NCBI GenBank assembly: GCA_022072405.1
Contig: JAJVHX010000018.1
Coordinates: 1-64,000 of the forward strand
Origin: Phycisphaerae bacterium
Lineage (GTDB): Bacteria > Planctomycetota > Phycisphaerae > UBA1845 > CAIVHJ01
Direction of reading: 5' to 3'
DNA: 64,000 nt
In this document: positions 25,359 to 35,057 of the stretch, in pieces
Position numbering within the stretch: the first letter of the stretch is position 1
Layout: every line of letters starts with the position of its first letter
Program-made: the position numbers and the translations under genes
Notes under the pieces: generated by a model
The model's database searches: none
Seen by the model: the letters and a program-made list of their open reading frames with translations, nothing else
What the model was told of the DNA's origin: nothing

Positions 25359-25519
25359 ATTCCGACCTACCTCGATTGAATCAGCACAGCGGTCACCGCA
25401 CGGCGTTACTCAACGATAGAATCTGACTATAATACCGAGTGTTCTGGCAAACACCTGCCCGATCGAATATACTAAACTTTTCGAAATAATATCCATTTGA
25501 TAAGCATTGGACGACTAGC

Positions 25520-26788
25520 ATGTTGAAGCCACGTTGGAGCGTTTTCGGATTCACCGTCCTCTGGTTACTTACACCGGTAACACCGGCCTTCAGCCAGATG
25601 GTCAGCAAAGTGATGATCACCCCGGCGGTGATGAAGGAATTACCCGCCACCACCAGCGTCGTCGGTTCGGTGCGACCCAACCGCACCAGCCTGATCGGCA
25701 GCGAAGTGGCGGGGTTGGTCATCGAATTGCCGGTGCGTGAGGGTGATTTTGTCCGCCAGGGCGAGTTGATCTGCCGTCTGCAGGACGACACGCTCACCCT
25801 GGAATATGAAGCCGCGGTCAATCGGCTGCGCAGTCTGGAAGCCGCCGTCGAAGTCGCTCAGGCGACGCTGCAGCGCTGGGATTTTGAAAACCAGCGGATG
25901 CTTCGCCTGCAATCCGAAGCCAAGGCCAACGAAAAGGAAATCTCCGACACCCAGACCCAGTATCTGGCTGCCCAAAGCAGCGTGGTGGAAGCCCAGCAGC
26001 GCGTCGCCGAGCAGAAATCAATCGTCGAACTGCAGAAAACCAACCTGCAGAAAATCCGCATTGCCGCCCCGTTTGACGGTTATATCACCCGGCTCTACAC
26101 CGAGGTGGGGCAGTGGATTTCAATCGGTGATCAAGTCGTTGAGATCATCGATCTGGAAACCGTGCAGGTGCGGGTTTATGCCCCGGAAACCGCCTTTCCC
26201 TACATGCAGGTAGGGGCCGTTGCTCCAGTGGGCATTGATGCTCTGGGCGAAGTGCTGACCGGCACGATCAAACATATTATCCCGCAGGCTGATGAAGCCG
26301 CCCGCACTTTTCCGGTCGAAGTTGAATTGGATAATCGGGCACATCGCCTCGGTGCCGGCATGTTCGCCCGGGTGACGCTGATCAGCGGCCCGGCGGTACA
26401 GAGCGTGGCCGTGCTGAAGGACGCCGTGGTGCGCAAGGATGGCGTCAGTCGCATCTGGATGATCAGCGATGCCGGTCCGCAGGGAACGCTCGCCATTCCC
26501 ATGCCGGTCACGCTCGGCGCCGAAATGGAGCAATGGGTGGCCATCACCAGCGGCAATATCGCCCCGGGTATGAGTATCGTCACGCGGGGCAATGAACGGC
26601 TGATGCCCTTCCCCGCGCCGGTGATGATTGTGCAGGAAGAGGCCCTGCTGACTGTGGAAACACCACCGGCGGGTGGAGCCCCAGCCGGAAGTTCCTCCGC
26701 GGAGAAGGCCCCTTCCGCCGCGATGCATCACTCCTCCACCCAACCCGTGGCGGAAGATCGTCCGGCAAATCAAACTCCTCAGGAATAA
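25520..26788 (+). CDS. RND efflux periplasmic adaptor (membrane fusion protein)
   Basis: 422 residues. Signal peptide (FTVLWLLTPVTPAFS), then the biotinyl/lipoyl half motif GLVIELPVREGDFVRQGELIC, a coiled-coil hairpin (EYEAAVNRLRSLEAAVEVAQ...VEAQQRVAEQKSIVELQK), the second lipoyl half RIAAPFDGYITRL and beta-barrel regions. The C-terminal 60 residues are a Pro/Ala/Ser tail. It links the inner-membrane pump at 26842 to an outer-membrane channel, for which no gene is present here. The start lacks a good ribosome-binding site. Confidence 0.9.
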   Translation: MLKPRWSVFGFTVLWLLTPVTPAFSQMVSKVMITPAVMKELPATTSVVGSVRPNRTSLIGSEVAGLVIELPVREGDFVRQGELICRLQDDTLTLEYEAAVNRLRSLEAAVEVAQATLQRWDFENQRMLRLQSEAKANEKEISDTQTQYLAAQSSVVEAQQRVAEQKSIVELQKTNLQKIRIAAPFDGYITRLYTEVGQWISIGDQVVEIIDLETVQVRVYAPETAFPYMQVGAVAPVGIDALGEVLTGTIKHIIPQADEAARTFPVEVELDNRAHRLGAGMFARVTLISGPAVQSVAVLKDAVVRKDGVSRIWMISDAGPQGTLAIPMPVTLGAEMEQWVAITSGNIAPGMSIVTRGNERLMPFPAPVMIVQEEALLTVETPPAGGAPAGSSSAEKAPSAAMHHSSTQPVAEDRPANQTPQE

Positions 26789-26841
26789 ATGTACTGTTCC
26801 GTTAAAAAACACGAACCTCTACCAACGAACGAACGACCATT

Positions 26842-29800
26842 ATGGGCTTTATCAAATACGCGATCGAGAACCCGGTAAAAGTCGCAGTGGCGATGTTGCT
26901 GCTGACGCTCTTCGGCCTGTTGAGCATTGTCCGCATCCCCATTCAGTTGACCCCCAACGTGGATGAACCCAAGATCACCATTCAGACTTTCTGGGACGGA
27001 GCCAGTCCCCGAGAAGTGGAACGGGAGATCGTCGAGCGGCAGGAGGAAAAACTCAAATCCGTACCCGGCCTGAAGAAGATGACCTCCGCCTCCACCGATA
27101 ACCGTGCCGAAGTCATCCTCGAATTCTATGTGGGGACGGATAAAGATGTTGCTCTGCGCAATGTCAGCGACAAACTTCGCCAGGTGAGCGGTTATCCCGA
27201 TGATGTTGATGAACCGACAGTGGAAGCAGCGGACGCCGCCCTCAACACGCCGATTGCCTGGTTGATCTTCTACACCGATAAGCAGGATGATCCCGCCACG
27301 CTCAAGGATTTCGTCGAAGACAATGTCAAACCCATTCTGGAACGGGCGGACGGCGTTGCCAGTGTGGATGTATATGGCGGACGCGAGCGCGAAGTGCAGA
27401 TCCGCGTAGACGCCGCCAAACTGGCTGCCCGGGGAATCACCTTTGTCGAACTCGAACAGGCGCTGCGTCAGCAGAACCATAATATTTCCGCCGGCACGAT
27501 GGCCAGCGGCAAAAACGATTATTCCTGGCGAACCATCGGTCAGTATGAATCGGTCGATCAGGTGCTCAATACCATTGTGGCTTACCGTCTGGGCGGTCCG
27601 ATCTATGTCCGCGACGTGGCGGAAGTCGAAAACACCTTTAAGAAGCAGTATTCCTTCGTCCGCTCGCTGGGGCAACCGGTTCTGGCGTTACCGGTTCGCC
27701 GCGAGACCGGCACCAATGTGATCATGGTCATGAACAATCTGAAGGAGCAGATTAAACAGGTTAATAAGGATCTGCTCGAACCCATGGGTCATGGCTGGAA
27801 ACTGGTGCAGGTCTATGATGAAACCGTATATATCGACCAGGCCATCAACATGGTCACTGATAATATCTACATCGGCGGTGCTTTGACCATAATCGTATTG
27901 CTATTTTACCTGCGCAGCATCAGCGCCACCGGCATCGTTTCGCTCTGCATGCCCCTCTCGATCATTGGGGCATTTCTGATCGTCAACCTGCTGGGGCGTC
28001 CACTGAATGTGATCATGCTGGCGGGGATGGCTTTTGCCACCGGCATGGTCGTCGATAACGCCATCGTCGTGCTGGAGAATATCTACCGCCACCGCCTGAT
28101 GGGTAAATCGCGCGCTCAGGCGGCGCTGGATGGCGCCGTCGAAGTATGGGGTGCAGTCCTGGGCAGCACGCTGACCACGATGGCTGTTTTTCTGCCGGTG
28201 ATCTTCATTGAAGAAGAGGTCGGGCAACTCTTCCGCGACATCGCCATATCCATCAGTGCGGCGGTCGGACTGTCCCTGCTGGTAGCGCTACTGGTCATCC
28301 CCACCGTTGCCGCCAGTCACCTCGGCACCAGCAAAGCCCTCGAAGATTCCGCCAAAGATAACGTCAGCTGGAGCGCCGGCTTGATCGGTCGACTGGTCAG
28401 TTGGATCAACCACAACTGGATCCGACGCCTGGCGGTCAGTTCGCTGATGATCGGTGGTTCGCTGCTCGGCAGTTACCTGTTGCTGGTTCCGACTGATTAT
28501 CTGCCCGGTGGAAATCGCAACCTGGTATTCGGTTTTCTTATCACTCCACCCGGATATTCGCTCGGTGAATTTGGGCGCATGGGAAATGTGATCGAAGAAT
28601 CCATTTCACCGTATTTCATGGCTCCTCGTCCGGAGAATGACGATGACCACACCGGCCGATCATCTGAAGAATCTGCCGCCCGGCAACAGGCGGAAAAATG
28701 GCAATCCACAGTCGTGCCCCAGTTCGCTCAGGCGGTGACCCAAGCCAAAGACCAGTTACAGCAAGCCAAAGCGGCTTTAACCGCCGGCAGAAAGCCGGGA
28801 TCATCCACCACCCCTCCCGCCCAGTTAGCCCCTGCAGGCGAATCACCGACTTCGGAGGATTTGCGCAAAAATGTGGAAGCGGCGGAGGCCAATCTGAAAA
28901 AAGCGGAAGACACCCTGCGCAGTTATGAAGTCTCACCTCCTCTGATTGATAATTTCTTCTACGTCGCCTGGGGCGGACGCTGTTTCATGGGGGCGACCAG
29001 CCGCGAGGATACCAAAGTCAAACCGCTGGAGAATCTGCTCTCTGAAGCGGGCAGCCGCATCCCCGGAACCTTCAGTTTCTTCTTTCAGAGTTCACTCTTC
29101 GGTGAGATCTCCGGCAAGGGCAACAGCCTGCAGGTGGAAATCCGCGGCAACAACCTGAGCGAAGTCACCGCCGCCGCTGAGCAGCTCCAGTTCGCCATCA
29201 TGCAACGCTTCGATTATCCGCCCGGTGATCCCACCAATTTTTCGCTGGGGCGACCGGAAGTGCGCATCGTTCCCGACCGCGTCCGCTTGGCCAATGTCGG
29301 CCTCAATGTCTATGATGTCGGTCGTATCGTCGCCGCCTGTGTGGATGGCGCGTTTATCCCCGGCGGATTCCGTGATCAGGGTGATGAAATCGACATGACC
29401 CTGCTGGTGCAGGGGACCCGCGACGCCGCACCGGAACAGGTGGCCCAGGTGCCGATCTACACCCCCACCGGCCAGATTATCCCTCTCGGCACGGTGGTCG
29501 AAATCAACCGCACCACCGCCGCCGAACAGATCAATCACATCGAAACCATGCCCAGCGTGACCTTGACCGTCAGCCCGCCCGCCGACATGGCCCTCGAAAC
29601 CGCTACCGCTATCATTGAAGATGAGATCATCGGCTCCATGCGGCGGAATGGGCAGATCAGCAGCAATGTGTTCACCACCACGGCCGGCAACGCCGACAAA
29701 CTGATTCAGACCCGGCGGGCTTTATTCGGCCATGTCACCGGCTGGAACCTCGAATCGCTCATTAACGTCCTGACCAGTCGCGGCATGCTGGCCATCATCA

Positions 29801-30336
29801 TCACCTACCTGCTGATGGCGGCGCTCTTTGAATCCTACATTTATCCCTTCGTGATCATGTTCACCGTGTTGCCCGCCACGGTGGGCGGGTTCCTCGGACT
29901 GGCGGTGGTCCACCAGATCAGCCTGATGAACCCGGCCGTCTCACCGATCAAATTTGACACGCTGACCATGCTGGGGTTTATCATCCTGCTGGGCGTGGTG
30001 GTGAACAACGGCATTCTGCTGGTACATCAATCGTTGAATAATATGCGTTACGGTATGGCGGCCCAGGAGGCGATCATCGTCAGCGTGCGGACCCGCGTCC
30101 GTCCGATCATGATGACCGCCATGACCACTGTCTTCGGCATGGCTCCGCTGGTCTTCATGCCCGGCGCCGGCAGCGAACTTTATCAGGGACTCGGCGGCGT
30201 GATGCTCTTTGGCTTGCTGGTGGCCACCATCTTTACGATGATATTGATTCCTGCTCTCTTCTCGATGTTTGTGGAAACCCGGCAGATCGTCTTACGCTGG
30301 ATGGGAAAGTCGGCAGTCGCCCCGGCGACGACTTAG
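26842..30336 (+). CDS. RND-family (HAE1/AcrB-like) efflux permease
   Basis: 1164 residues, proton-driven inner-membrane exporter. N-terminal helix (VAVAMLLLTLFGLLSIVRIPIQ), the conserved TM4 aspartates in AGMAFATGMVVDNAIVVLENIYRH, and the second repeat with GVVVNNGILLVHQSL and MTAMTTVFGMAPLVF. It is longer than AcrB (about 1050) because of an approximately 100-residue insert at about 595-700 in the second periplasmic loop, charged and coiled-coil-like (QAKDQLQQAKAALTAG, NVEAAEANLKKAEDTL). Follows the adaptor by 53 bp; its last 4 bp overlap the converging aroF-type gene. Confidence 0.93.
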   Translation: MGFIKYAIENPVKVAVAMLLLTLFGLLSIVRIPIQLTPNVDEPKITIQTFWDGASPREVEREIVERQEEKLKSVPGLKKMTSASTDNRAEVILEFYVGTDKDVALRNVSDKLRQVSGYPDDVDEPTVEAADAALNTPIAWLIFYTDKQDDPATLKDFVEDNVKPILERADGVASVDVYGGREREVQIRVDAAKLAARGITFVELEQALRQQNHNISAGTMASGKNDYSWRTIGQYESVDQVLNTIVAYRLGGPIYVRDVAEVENTFKKQYSFVRSLGQPVLALPVRRETGTNVIMVMNNLKEQIKQVNKDLLEPMGHGWKLVQVYDETVYIDQAINMVTDNIYIGGALTIIVLLFYLRSISATGIVSLCMPLSIIGAFLIVNLLGRPLNVIMLAGMAFATGMVVDNAIVVLENIYRHRLMGKSRAQAALDGAVEVWGAVLGSTLTTMAVFLPVIFIEEEVGQLFRDIAISISAAVGLSLLVALLVIPTVAASHLGTSKALEDSAKDNVSWSAGLIGRLVSWINHNWIRRLAVSSLMIGGSLLGSYLLLVPTDYLPGGNRNLVFGFLITPPGYSLGEFGRMGNVIEESISPYFMAPRPENDDDHTGRSSEESAARQQAEKWQSTVVPQFAQAVTQAKDQLQQAKAALTAGRKPGSSTTPPAQLAPAGESPTSEDLRKNVEAAEANLKKAEDTLRSYEVSPPLIDNFFYVAWGGRCFMGATSREDTKVKPLENLLSEAGSRIPGTFSFFFQSSLFGEISGKGNSLQVEIRGNNLSEVTAAAEQLQFAIMQRFDYPPGDPTNFSLGRPEVRIVPDRVRLANVGLNVYDVGRIVAACVDGAFIPGGFRDQGDEIDMTLLVQGTRDAAPEQVAQVPIYTPTGQIIPLGTVVEINRTTAAEQINHIETMPSVTLTVSPPADMALETATAIIEDEIIGSMRRNGQISSNVFTTTAGNADKLIQTRRALFGHVTGWNLESLINVLTSRGMLAIIITYLLMAALFESYIYPFVIMFTVLPATVGGFLGLAVVHQISLMNPAVSPIKFDTLTMLGFIILLGVVVNNGILLVHQSLNNMRYGMAAQEAIIVSVRTRVRPIMMTAMTTVFGMAPLVFMPGAGSELYQGLGGVMLFGLLVATIFTMILIPALFSMFVETRQIVLRWMGKSAVAPATT

Positions 30337-31394
30337 TCGTTTGTTATTGCCATTTCCCGGCCCAAAGCGGTTACCAAGGCCGGCAGTTCGCTCATTAACT
30401 CACCAAACTGCTCCAGGCTGACGGATTGCTCGGCGTCGGTCAGTGCTGCGTCCGGTCGGGGATGCACTTCGATGATCAGACCATCGGCCCCCGCTGCCAG
30501 CGCTGCTTTGCTCATCGGATTCACCAACCCCCGCAGCCCGGTCCCTTGCGACGGGTCGACGATCACCGGCAGCGGGGTATGCTGCTTCAGTGCGGGCACG
30601 ATACTCAGTGAGAGCGTATTGCGTACATGCTGTTCAAAAGTGCGGACGCCGCGTTCACACAGGATTACCTGCGGATTGCCCTCGGCAATGATATACTCAG
30701 CCGCGTGCAGCAATTCTTCGAGTGTGGCACTCCAGCCCCGCTTCAGCAGTACCGGTTTGCCGCATCGCCCCGCCGCGCTCAGCAGCACGAAGTTATGCAT
30801 ATTGCGGGCCCCGATCTGCACCACATCCGCATAGCGCGCCACCAGCTCCACCTGTTGTACGCTCATCGCTTCCGTCACCACTGCGAGTCCGGTCTGTTCA
30901 CGCGCTTCGGCCAGAAACTCCAGCGCCTTTTCCCCCAGCCCCTGAAAACTATAAGGATTGGTGCGCGGTTTGAACGCCCCGCCGCGCAGCCCGATCGCCC
31001 CAGCCTCCCGCACGGCATGAGCCGTCTCCAGCAGCATCGCCCGATCTTCCACACTGCACGGACCGGCAATTACACCAATCCGCACACCACCCAGCACGCC
31101 TCCTTCCGGCCGCAAGACCACCTGCTGCGCTGCCAGCGGTGCCGAGTCCGTTTCTGGACGGAACGAGTTCACCGTTGGAACCAGACGTTCGACGCCCGGC
31201 CAGTGCTCCAGGGCCAATCGATGATCATTCGCCAACGCCGCAAGAGTGATGAAATACCGTGACCCGCTCTGCAATCGCTGCGGCTGTAAACCGCGCCGCC
31301 GGCACTCCTCCTCCACCGCCTGCAGACGTTCAGCAGAAATTCCCAACTCACAGACCACCATCACGACAGCATGCTCCTCTTGTATTACCCGCAT
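30333..31394 (-). CDS. aroF: 3-deoxy-7-phosphoheptulonate synthase (DAHP synthase)
   Basis: First enzyme of the shikimate pathway (PEP + erythrose 4-phosphate). 353 residues: an N-terminal ferredoxin-like regulatory domain (VVMVVCELGISAERLQAVEEECR) as in Thermotoga-type enzymes, then the barrel with IAGPCSVED, RGGAFKPRTNPYSFQG, KRGWSATLEE, and DPSQGTG. ATG 31394 overlaps the TerC stop (TGATG), so it is translationally coupled to that gene. A TTG one codon upstream is less likely. Regulation probably by aromatic amino acids at the regulatory domain. Confidence 0.95.
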   Translation of the reverse strand: MRVIQEEHAVVMVVCELGISAERLQAVEEECRRRGLQPQRLQSGSRYFITLAALANDHRLALEHWPGVERLVPTVNSFRPETDSAPLAAQQVVLRPEGGVLGGVRIGVIAGPCSVEDRAMLLETAHAVREAGAIGLRGGAFKPRTNPYSFQGLGEKALEFLAEAREQTGLAVVTEAMSVQQVELVARYADVVQIGARNMHNFVLLSAAGRCGKPVLLKRGWSATLEELLHAAEYIIAEGNPQVILCERGVRTFEQHVRNTLSLSIVPALKQHTPLPVIVDPSQGTGLRGLVNPMSKAALAAGADGLIIEVHPRPDAALTDAEQSVSLEQFGELMSELPALVTALGREMAITND

Positions 31395-32374
31395 CAAACC
31401 GTGACCTGCTCCTGTTTTTTCGGCGGAAAAGTCCAGGAAGCCGCCACCGATAACGCCAGCAGTGCTCCGATCACCCCCAGTGAAAGACCGATCGATACCT
31501 TATATTCCACGCCGTGCAAAGCTTTATAAATGGCTTGGTAAAACATCTTCCCGCCTATAAACATCAGGATGAAGGCCAACCCATAAGTGAGATAAGTGAA
31601 CATCTGTATGAATCCCGCCAGGCAGAAATACAAGGCCCGCAATCCCAGGATGGCAAACACATTCGAAGTGAAAACGATAAACGGATCATTAGTGATGATC
31701 AGAATGGCCGGTATCGAATCCACGGCAAAGATGATATCCGTAAATTCCACAAAGCAGAGCACCAGAAACAACGGCGTCACCCACAGGCGATCCGCGATCC
31801 TCGTGAAAAATTTCTGCCCGAAGTATTCATCGGTAACCGGAAATATTTTGCGAACCAGCCGAACCACCGGATTGTGTTCCGGGTCCATCTTCTTGTCCTT
31901 CGCCCAGATCATCTTGATTCCCGTCAGCACCAGAAAAACGGCAAATATGTACAGGGTCCATTCGAAGCGCTCAATCAACCACACGCCGGTGAAAATGAAT
32001 ATCGCCCGAAAGATCAAGGCCCCCAAGATACCGTAAAACAGCACCCGATGCTGATAAATGGGTGGAACCGCGAAGTAGCTGAAGATCACCGCAAAGACGA
32101 AAATATTGTCCACGCTGAGGGCTTTTTCAACCAGATAACCGGCCAGAAATTCTTGGGCCCGCTGTGCCCGTTCCGCCGCTTCATAAGGACCTAACCACCC
32201 TTTCCAGATTCCGAGGTTAAACAGCAACGCCATCGCGATCCACACCATCGACCAAATCGCCGCCTCCCGAAACCGCACCTCGTGGGCCTTGCGATGAAAG
32301 ACCCCCAGGTCCAGCGCCAGCATGGCCAGCACGAAAACATTGAACCCAATCCACCATTCCAGTGATTTCTCCAC
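31394..32374 (-). CDS. TerC-family integral membrane protein
   Basis: About 326 residues with 8-9 transmembrane helices. The family marks are visible: AMLALDLGVF, EKALSVDNIFVFAVIFSYF with the two acidic TM residues, EFTDIIFAVDSIPAI and LGLRALYF. TerC proteins are linked to metal (manganese) export and tellurite resistance. GTG 32374 is chosen because AGGAGG lies 11 bp upstream; the frame is open to a TTG at 32410. The stop overlaps the DAHP synthase start, an unexpected pairing. Confidence 0.92.
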   Translation of the reverse strand: MEKSLEWWIGFNVFVLAMLALDLGVFHRKAHEVRFREAAIWSMVWIAMALLFNLGIWKGWLGPYEAAERAQRAQEFLAGYLVEKALSVDNIFVFAVIFSYFAVPPIYQHRVLFYGILGALIFRAIFIFTGVWLIERFEWTLYIFAVFLVLTGIKMIWAKDKKMDPEHNPVVRLVRKIFPVTDEYFGQKFFTRIADRLWVTPLFLVLCFVEFTDIIFAVDSIPAILIITNDPFIVFTSNVFAILGLRALYFCLAGFIQMFTYLTYGLAFILMFIGGKMFYQAIYKALHGVEYKVSIGLSLGVIGALLALSVAASWTFPPKKQEQVTV

Positions 32375-32418
32375 GGTTGTTGCTTCCTCCTGCCGGAAAT
32401 CAATAATCAATATTATAG

Positions 32419-32470
32419 TCCGCGTGAACGCGGATGCCGAATCACAACCGGCCTTTCTCTGCGGCCGGTT
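32419..32470. repeat. two consecutive hairpins upstream of terC
   Basis: TCCGCG-TGAA-CGCGGA (32419-32434) and AACCGGCC-TTTCTCTGC-GGCCGGTT (32447-32470). They precede terC and follow the VOC terminator. They look like a dispersed palindromic element, perhaps forming a leader structure. Confidence 0.6.
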
Positions 32471-32483
32471 TCCAGCCGGAGAT

Positions 32484-32515
32484 AATAAAAAAGGTCGATC
32501 TGCAGATCGACCTTT
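32484..32515 (-). terminator. terminator of the VOC-protein gene
   Basis: A perfect 13-bp-arm palindrome (AAAGGTCGATCTG / CAGATCGACCTTT, 32490-32515) followed on the minus strand by TTTTTATTATC. It ends the gene at 32567. Confidence 0.88.
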
Positions 32516-32566
32516 AGCCTGCTCAGTTTTACACTCTGGTGCGACTGCCGCTCTGTTCGCTACCTG

Positions 32567-33052
32567 TCAGCCGCAATTGTGCTTGCCGCTGAACATCTGC
32601 TCCATCCGCTTCGTCATCTCTTCCGGAGTCACATCTTCAATATGAGTCGCCACCGACCAGTAGTGGCCATAGGGATCGGTGAATTTACCATACCGATCGC
32701 CCCACATGGCATTATCCAGCGGCATGGTCACCGTAGCCCCCGCCTGCACCGCCCGGTTAAAAACGGCGTCAGCATCTTCCACATAAAGATGCAGGGTCAC
32801 CGGGGTGCCGTTCAGCATCTGCGGTGAACGCGCTCCCCACTGCGGATTGGCTTCGCACATGTAAAACATGGAATTACCGACTTTCATCTCCGCATGCACG
32901 ATGCACTGACCGTCGGGCGTGGTCATCTGACAGATTTCCTCCGCCCCCAACGCCTTCTTATACCAACCCATGGCTTCCTTACAGTTCTGCACCACCAGAT
33001 GCGGAGTGAGCGTATAGTGCCCATCCGGAATCCGTTTAACCTGATTCGCCAC
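32567..33052 (-). CDS. VOC/glyoxalase-fold protein (PhnB-like)
   Basis: 161 residues in the vicinal-oxygen-chelate fold with paired beta-alpha-beta units: LTPHLVVQNCKEAMGWYKKALGAEEI, VHAEMKVGNSMFYM, TLHLYVEDADAVFNRAVQAGA, and RYGKFTDPYGHYWSVATH. The PhnB-like subclass is often of unknown function; metal site is partial. GTG start at 33052 with AAGGAG 8 bp upstream. A single-gene transcript ending in a strong terminator. Confidence 0.9.
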   Translation of the reverse strand: MANQVKRIPDGHYTLTPHLVVQNCKEAMGWYKKALGAEEICQMTTPDGQCIVHAEMKVGNSMFYMCEANPQWGARSPQMLNGTPVTLHLYVEDADAVFNRAVQAGATVTMPLDNAMWGDRYGKFTDPYGHYWSVATHIEDVTPEEMTKRMEQMFSGKHNCG

Positions 33053-33127
33053 GACTGCTCTCCTTTCCCCTGCACGCAGGGAATATTGCCAACCCGACCC
33101 GAAGAAATATAAGTAACCTGACTCATC

Positions 33128-34441
33128 TCAAGACGGAGTGAGTCGCTCCTGACCATTCATATATGGACGCAGTGCTGACGGAATCATCACCGTGCCGTCG
33201 CGCAACTGATTCAATTCCAGCAGGGGAATCAGCACGCGCGGCAGAGCGATCATGGTGTTATTCAGCGTATGACAATAATGATTTTTCTTGTCGCCAGTTT
33301 TATAGCGCAGATTCAGCCGCCGGGCCTGAAATTCATAAAATCTGGAAGCACTGTGTGTCTCGCCATAACTTTTCCTCGAGGGCATCCAGGCTTCGATATC
33401 AAATTTCTGGACCTGGCCCATCCCTAAATCGCTGGTCCAGATATTCAGCACCCGGTAAGGGATCTCCAGCTTCTGCATCATATCCTCAGCATTCTGCAGG
33501 ATTTCCGCATGGAACCGCCGGGATTCCTCGCGATCATTGCGGCAAAGAATCACCTGCTCCACCTTGTCGAACAGGTGGACGCGATACAGGCCGTAAGTAT
33601 CCTTGCCACCCGCTCCCGCTTCGCGCCGGAAACAGCAGCTCTGGGCAAAAAAGCGTTTGGGCAGCTCCCCTTCGTTGAGTATTTCATCGCTGTGCAGGGC
33701 GGTCAGCGGCACTTCAGCAGTGCCCACCAGACTCAGTTCATCGCGCTCGCAAAGATATGCCTGCTCGCGCCCCGTGGGAAAATAACCGGTGCCATACATC
33801 GCCGATTCCTTCACCAGCACCGGCACCTGCATGGCACGGTAACCGCGTTCAATCAACAGATCGCCCGCCAGCCGCAGCACTGCCGCGTACAACCGCGCCC
33901 CATCACCCATCAATACATAGTTGCGCGAACCCGCCAGCTTGACGCCGCGCTCCAGATCGAGAATACCCAGTTGCTGGCCCAACTGCACATGATCCTTGAA
34001 CTCAAAATCAAACGTCCGCGGCTCACCCCAGCGCCGGATTTCATCACCGCCTTCACCCTCACCCAGCGGCACCTCCGGATCCGGCGGCTGGGGAATGGTC
34101 AGCATCAACTGTTCGAACTCCGGCAGTACCCGCGACTCCTCATCATCCAGCGATTTGATCCGCTGCTTGATATCCGCTAATTGTGTCTGCAGTTCATTGG
34201 CTTTCTGTTCAGCTTGTTCTTTGTTCAGTCCCTGTTTCTCGTACCATTTCAGATTGCGATAAAGCCCCACCTGCCCCCCCATCTCATTGACCTGCTGCCG
34301 CAGTTGATCCAGTTGCAACTGCAGCTCCCGCCGCCGACTATCCAACGCCACTAAACGATCCACATCACAGACGATGCGCTTAGCCTGTGCCCCACGCCGG
34401 ATCTCGTCGGCATGTTCGCGTATATATTTGATATCCAGCAT
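33128..34441 (-). CDS. serS: seryl-tRNA synthetase
   Basis: 437 residues, class II synthetase. The N-terminal antiparallel coiled coil (DSRRRELQLQLDQLRQQVNEM..., EQAEQKANELQTQLADIKQRIK) binds tRNA-Ser. Motif 1 (ERGYRAMQVPVL), motif 2 (FFAQSCCFRREAGAGGKDTYGLYRVHLFDK by parts FRREAGAGG and RVHLFDK) and motif 3 (NNTMIALPRVLIPLLE) are present. Essential housekeeping gene, monocistronic in appearance. Confidence 0.97.
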   Translation of the reverse strand: MLDIKYIREHADEIRRGAQAKRIVCDVDRLVALDSRRRELQLQLDQLRQQVNEMGGQVGLYRNLKWYEKQGLNKEQAEQKANELQTQLADIKQRIKSLDDEESRVLPEFEQLMLTIPQPPDPEVPLGEGEGGDEIRRWGEPRTFDFEFKDHVQLGQQLGILDLERGVKLAGSRNYVLMGDGARLYAAVLRLAGDLLIERGYRAMQVPVLVKESAMYGTGYFPTGREQAYLCERDELSLVGTAEVPLTALHSDEILNEGELPKRFFAQSCCFRREAGAGGKDTYGLYRVHLFDKVEQVILCRNDREESRRFHAEILQNAEDMMQKLEIPYRVLNIWTSDLGMGQVQKFDIEAWMPSRKSYGETHSASRFYEFQARRLNLRYKTGDKKNHYCHTLNNTMIALPRVLIPLLELNQLRDGTVMIPSALRPYMNGQERLTPS

Positions 34442-35057
34442 TGCTCCTGACCTGCCTTCCCAGATTAGAAAATCCCTGCTCCTGCCTCCATGATAACCGT
34501 ATCTCCGCCAAGCTGTGAGCCAGCCCGAAGCCTATTGCTAACCAGATGCAAACCACATCGATAAACGTTATAACTTATTGCACATATTATATTTACGGTG
34601 ATTAATAAAATAGCTGTCTTCCTTCCGTCCGCCGAAATTCCAGTGCGATCGCTCCACATTCCGGATCGGTCCCCGCAGAACTCGACTCTTTGGTTAATAC
34701 GCCTTGCAGCCGCAGACTTAAAACTTAAAATGAAGGTTCCCCGCCACTTGGAAGGCGCCTGGTCGTTTGTGGCTCTTCTACTGAAGTACCACGAATGGGA
34801 CTATGGGGGTTGCGTCGCATTTCCCGCTCGCCTCGACGATCGCGTGCTGGAAAACTGCATTCCGCAACCCGGTCGAATCAGCGCATCATCCCCACCGCAT
34901 CAAACCCCGACCGGTGGTGGGAAATGATCCCGGGTATGGAGACCCTTCTCGAACCGCCGGACGCTGGTGCGATGCGGCGCGGTATCGTTGCTGGGCGCTG
35001 CCCGTGGTGATCCTTTCACCGTCGCAGGGTGTTGCACACGAACCAACACCGGAAAGT
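34442..35057. other. intergenic region between serS and the GspE-like gene
   Basis: About 616 bp. The first part is AT-rich (34540-34620) and should hold divergent promoters. The frame of the following gene is open back to 34803, but the upstream peptide (Pro/His/Arg-rich) looks noncoding except for a short hydrophobic piece (WALPVVILSP) near 35000. No RNA gene or repeat family seen. Confidence 0.45.
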
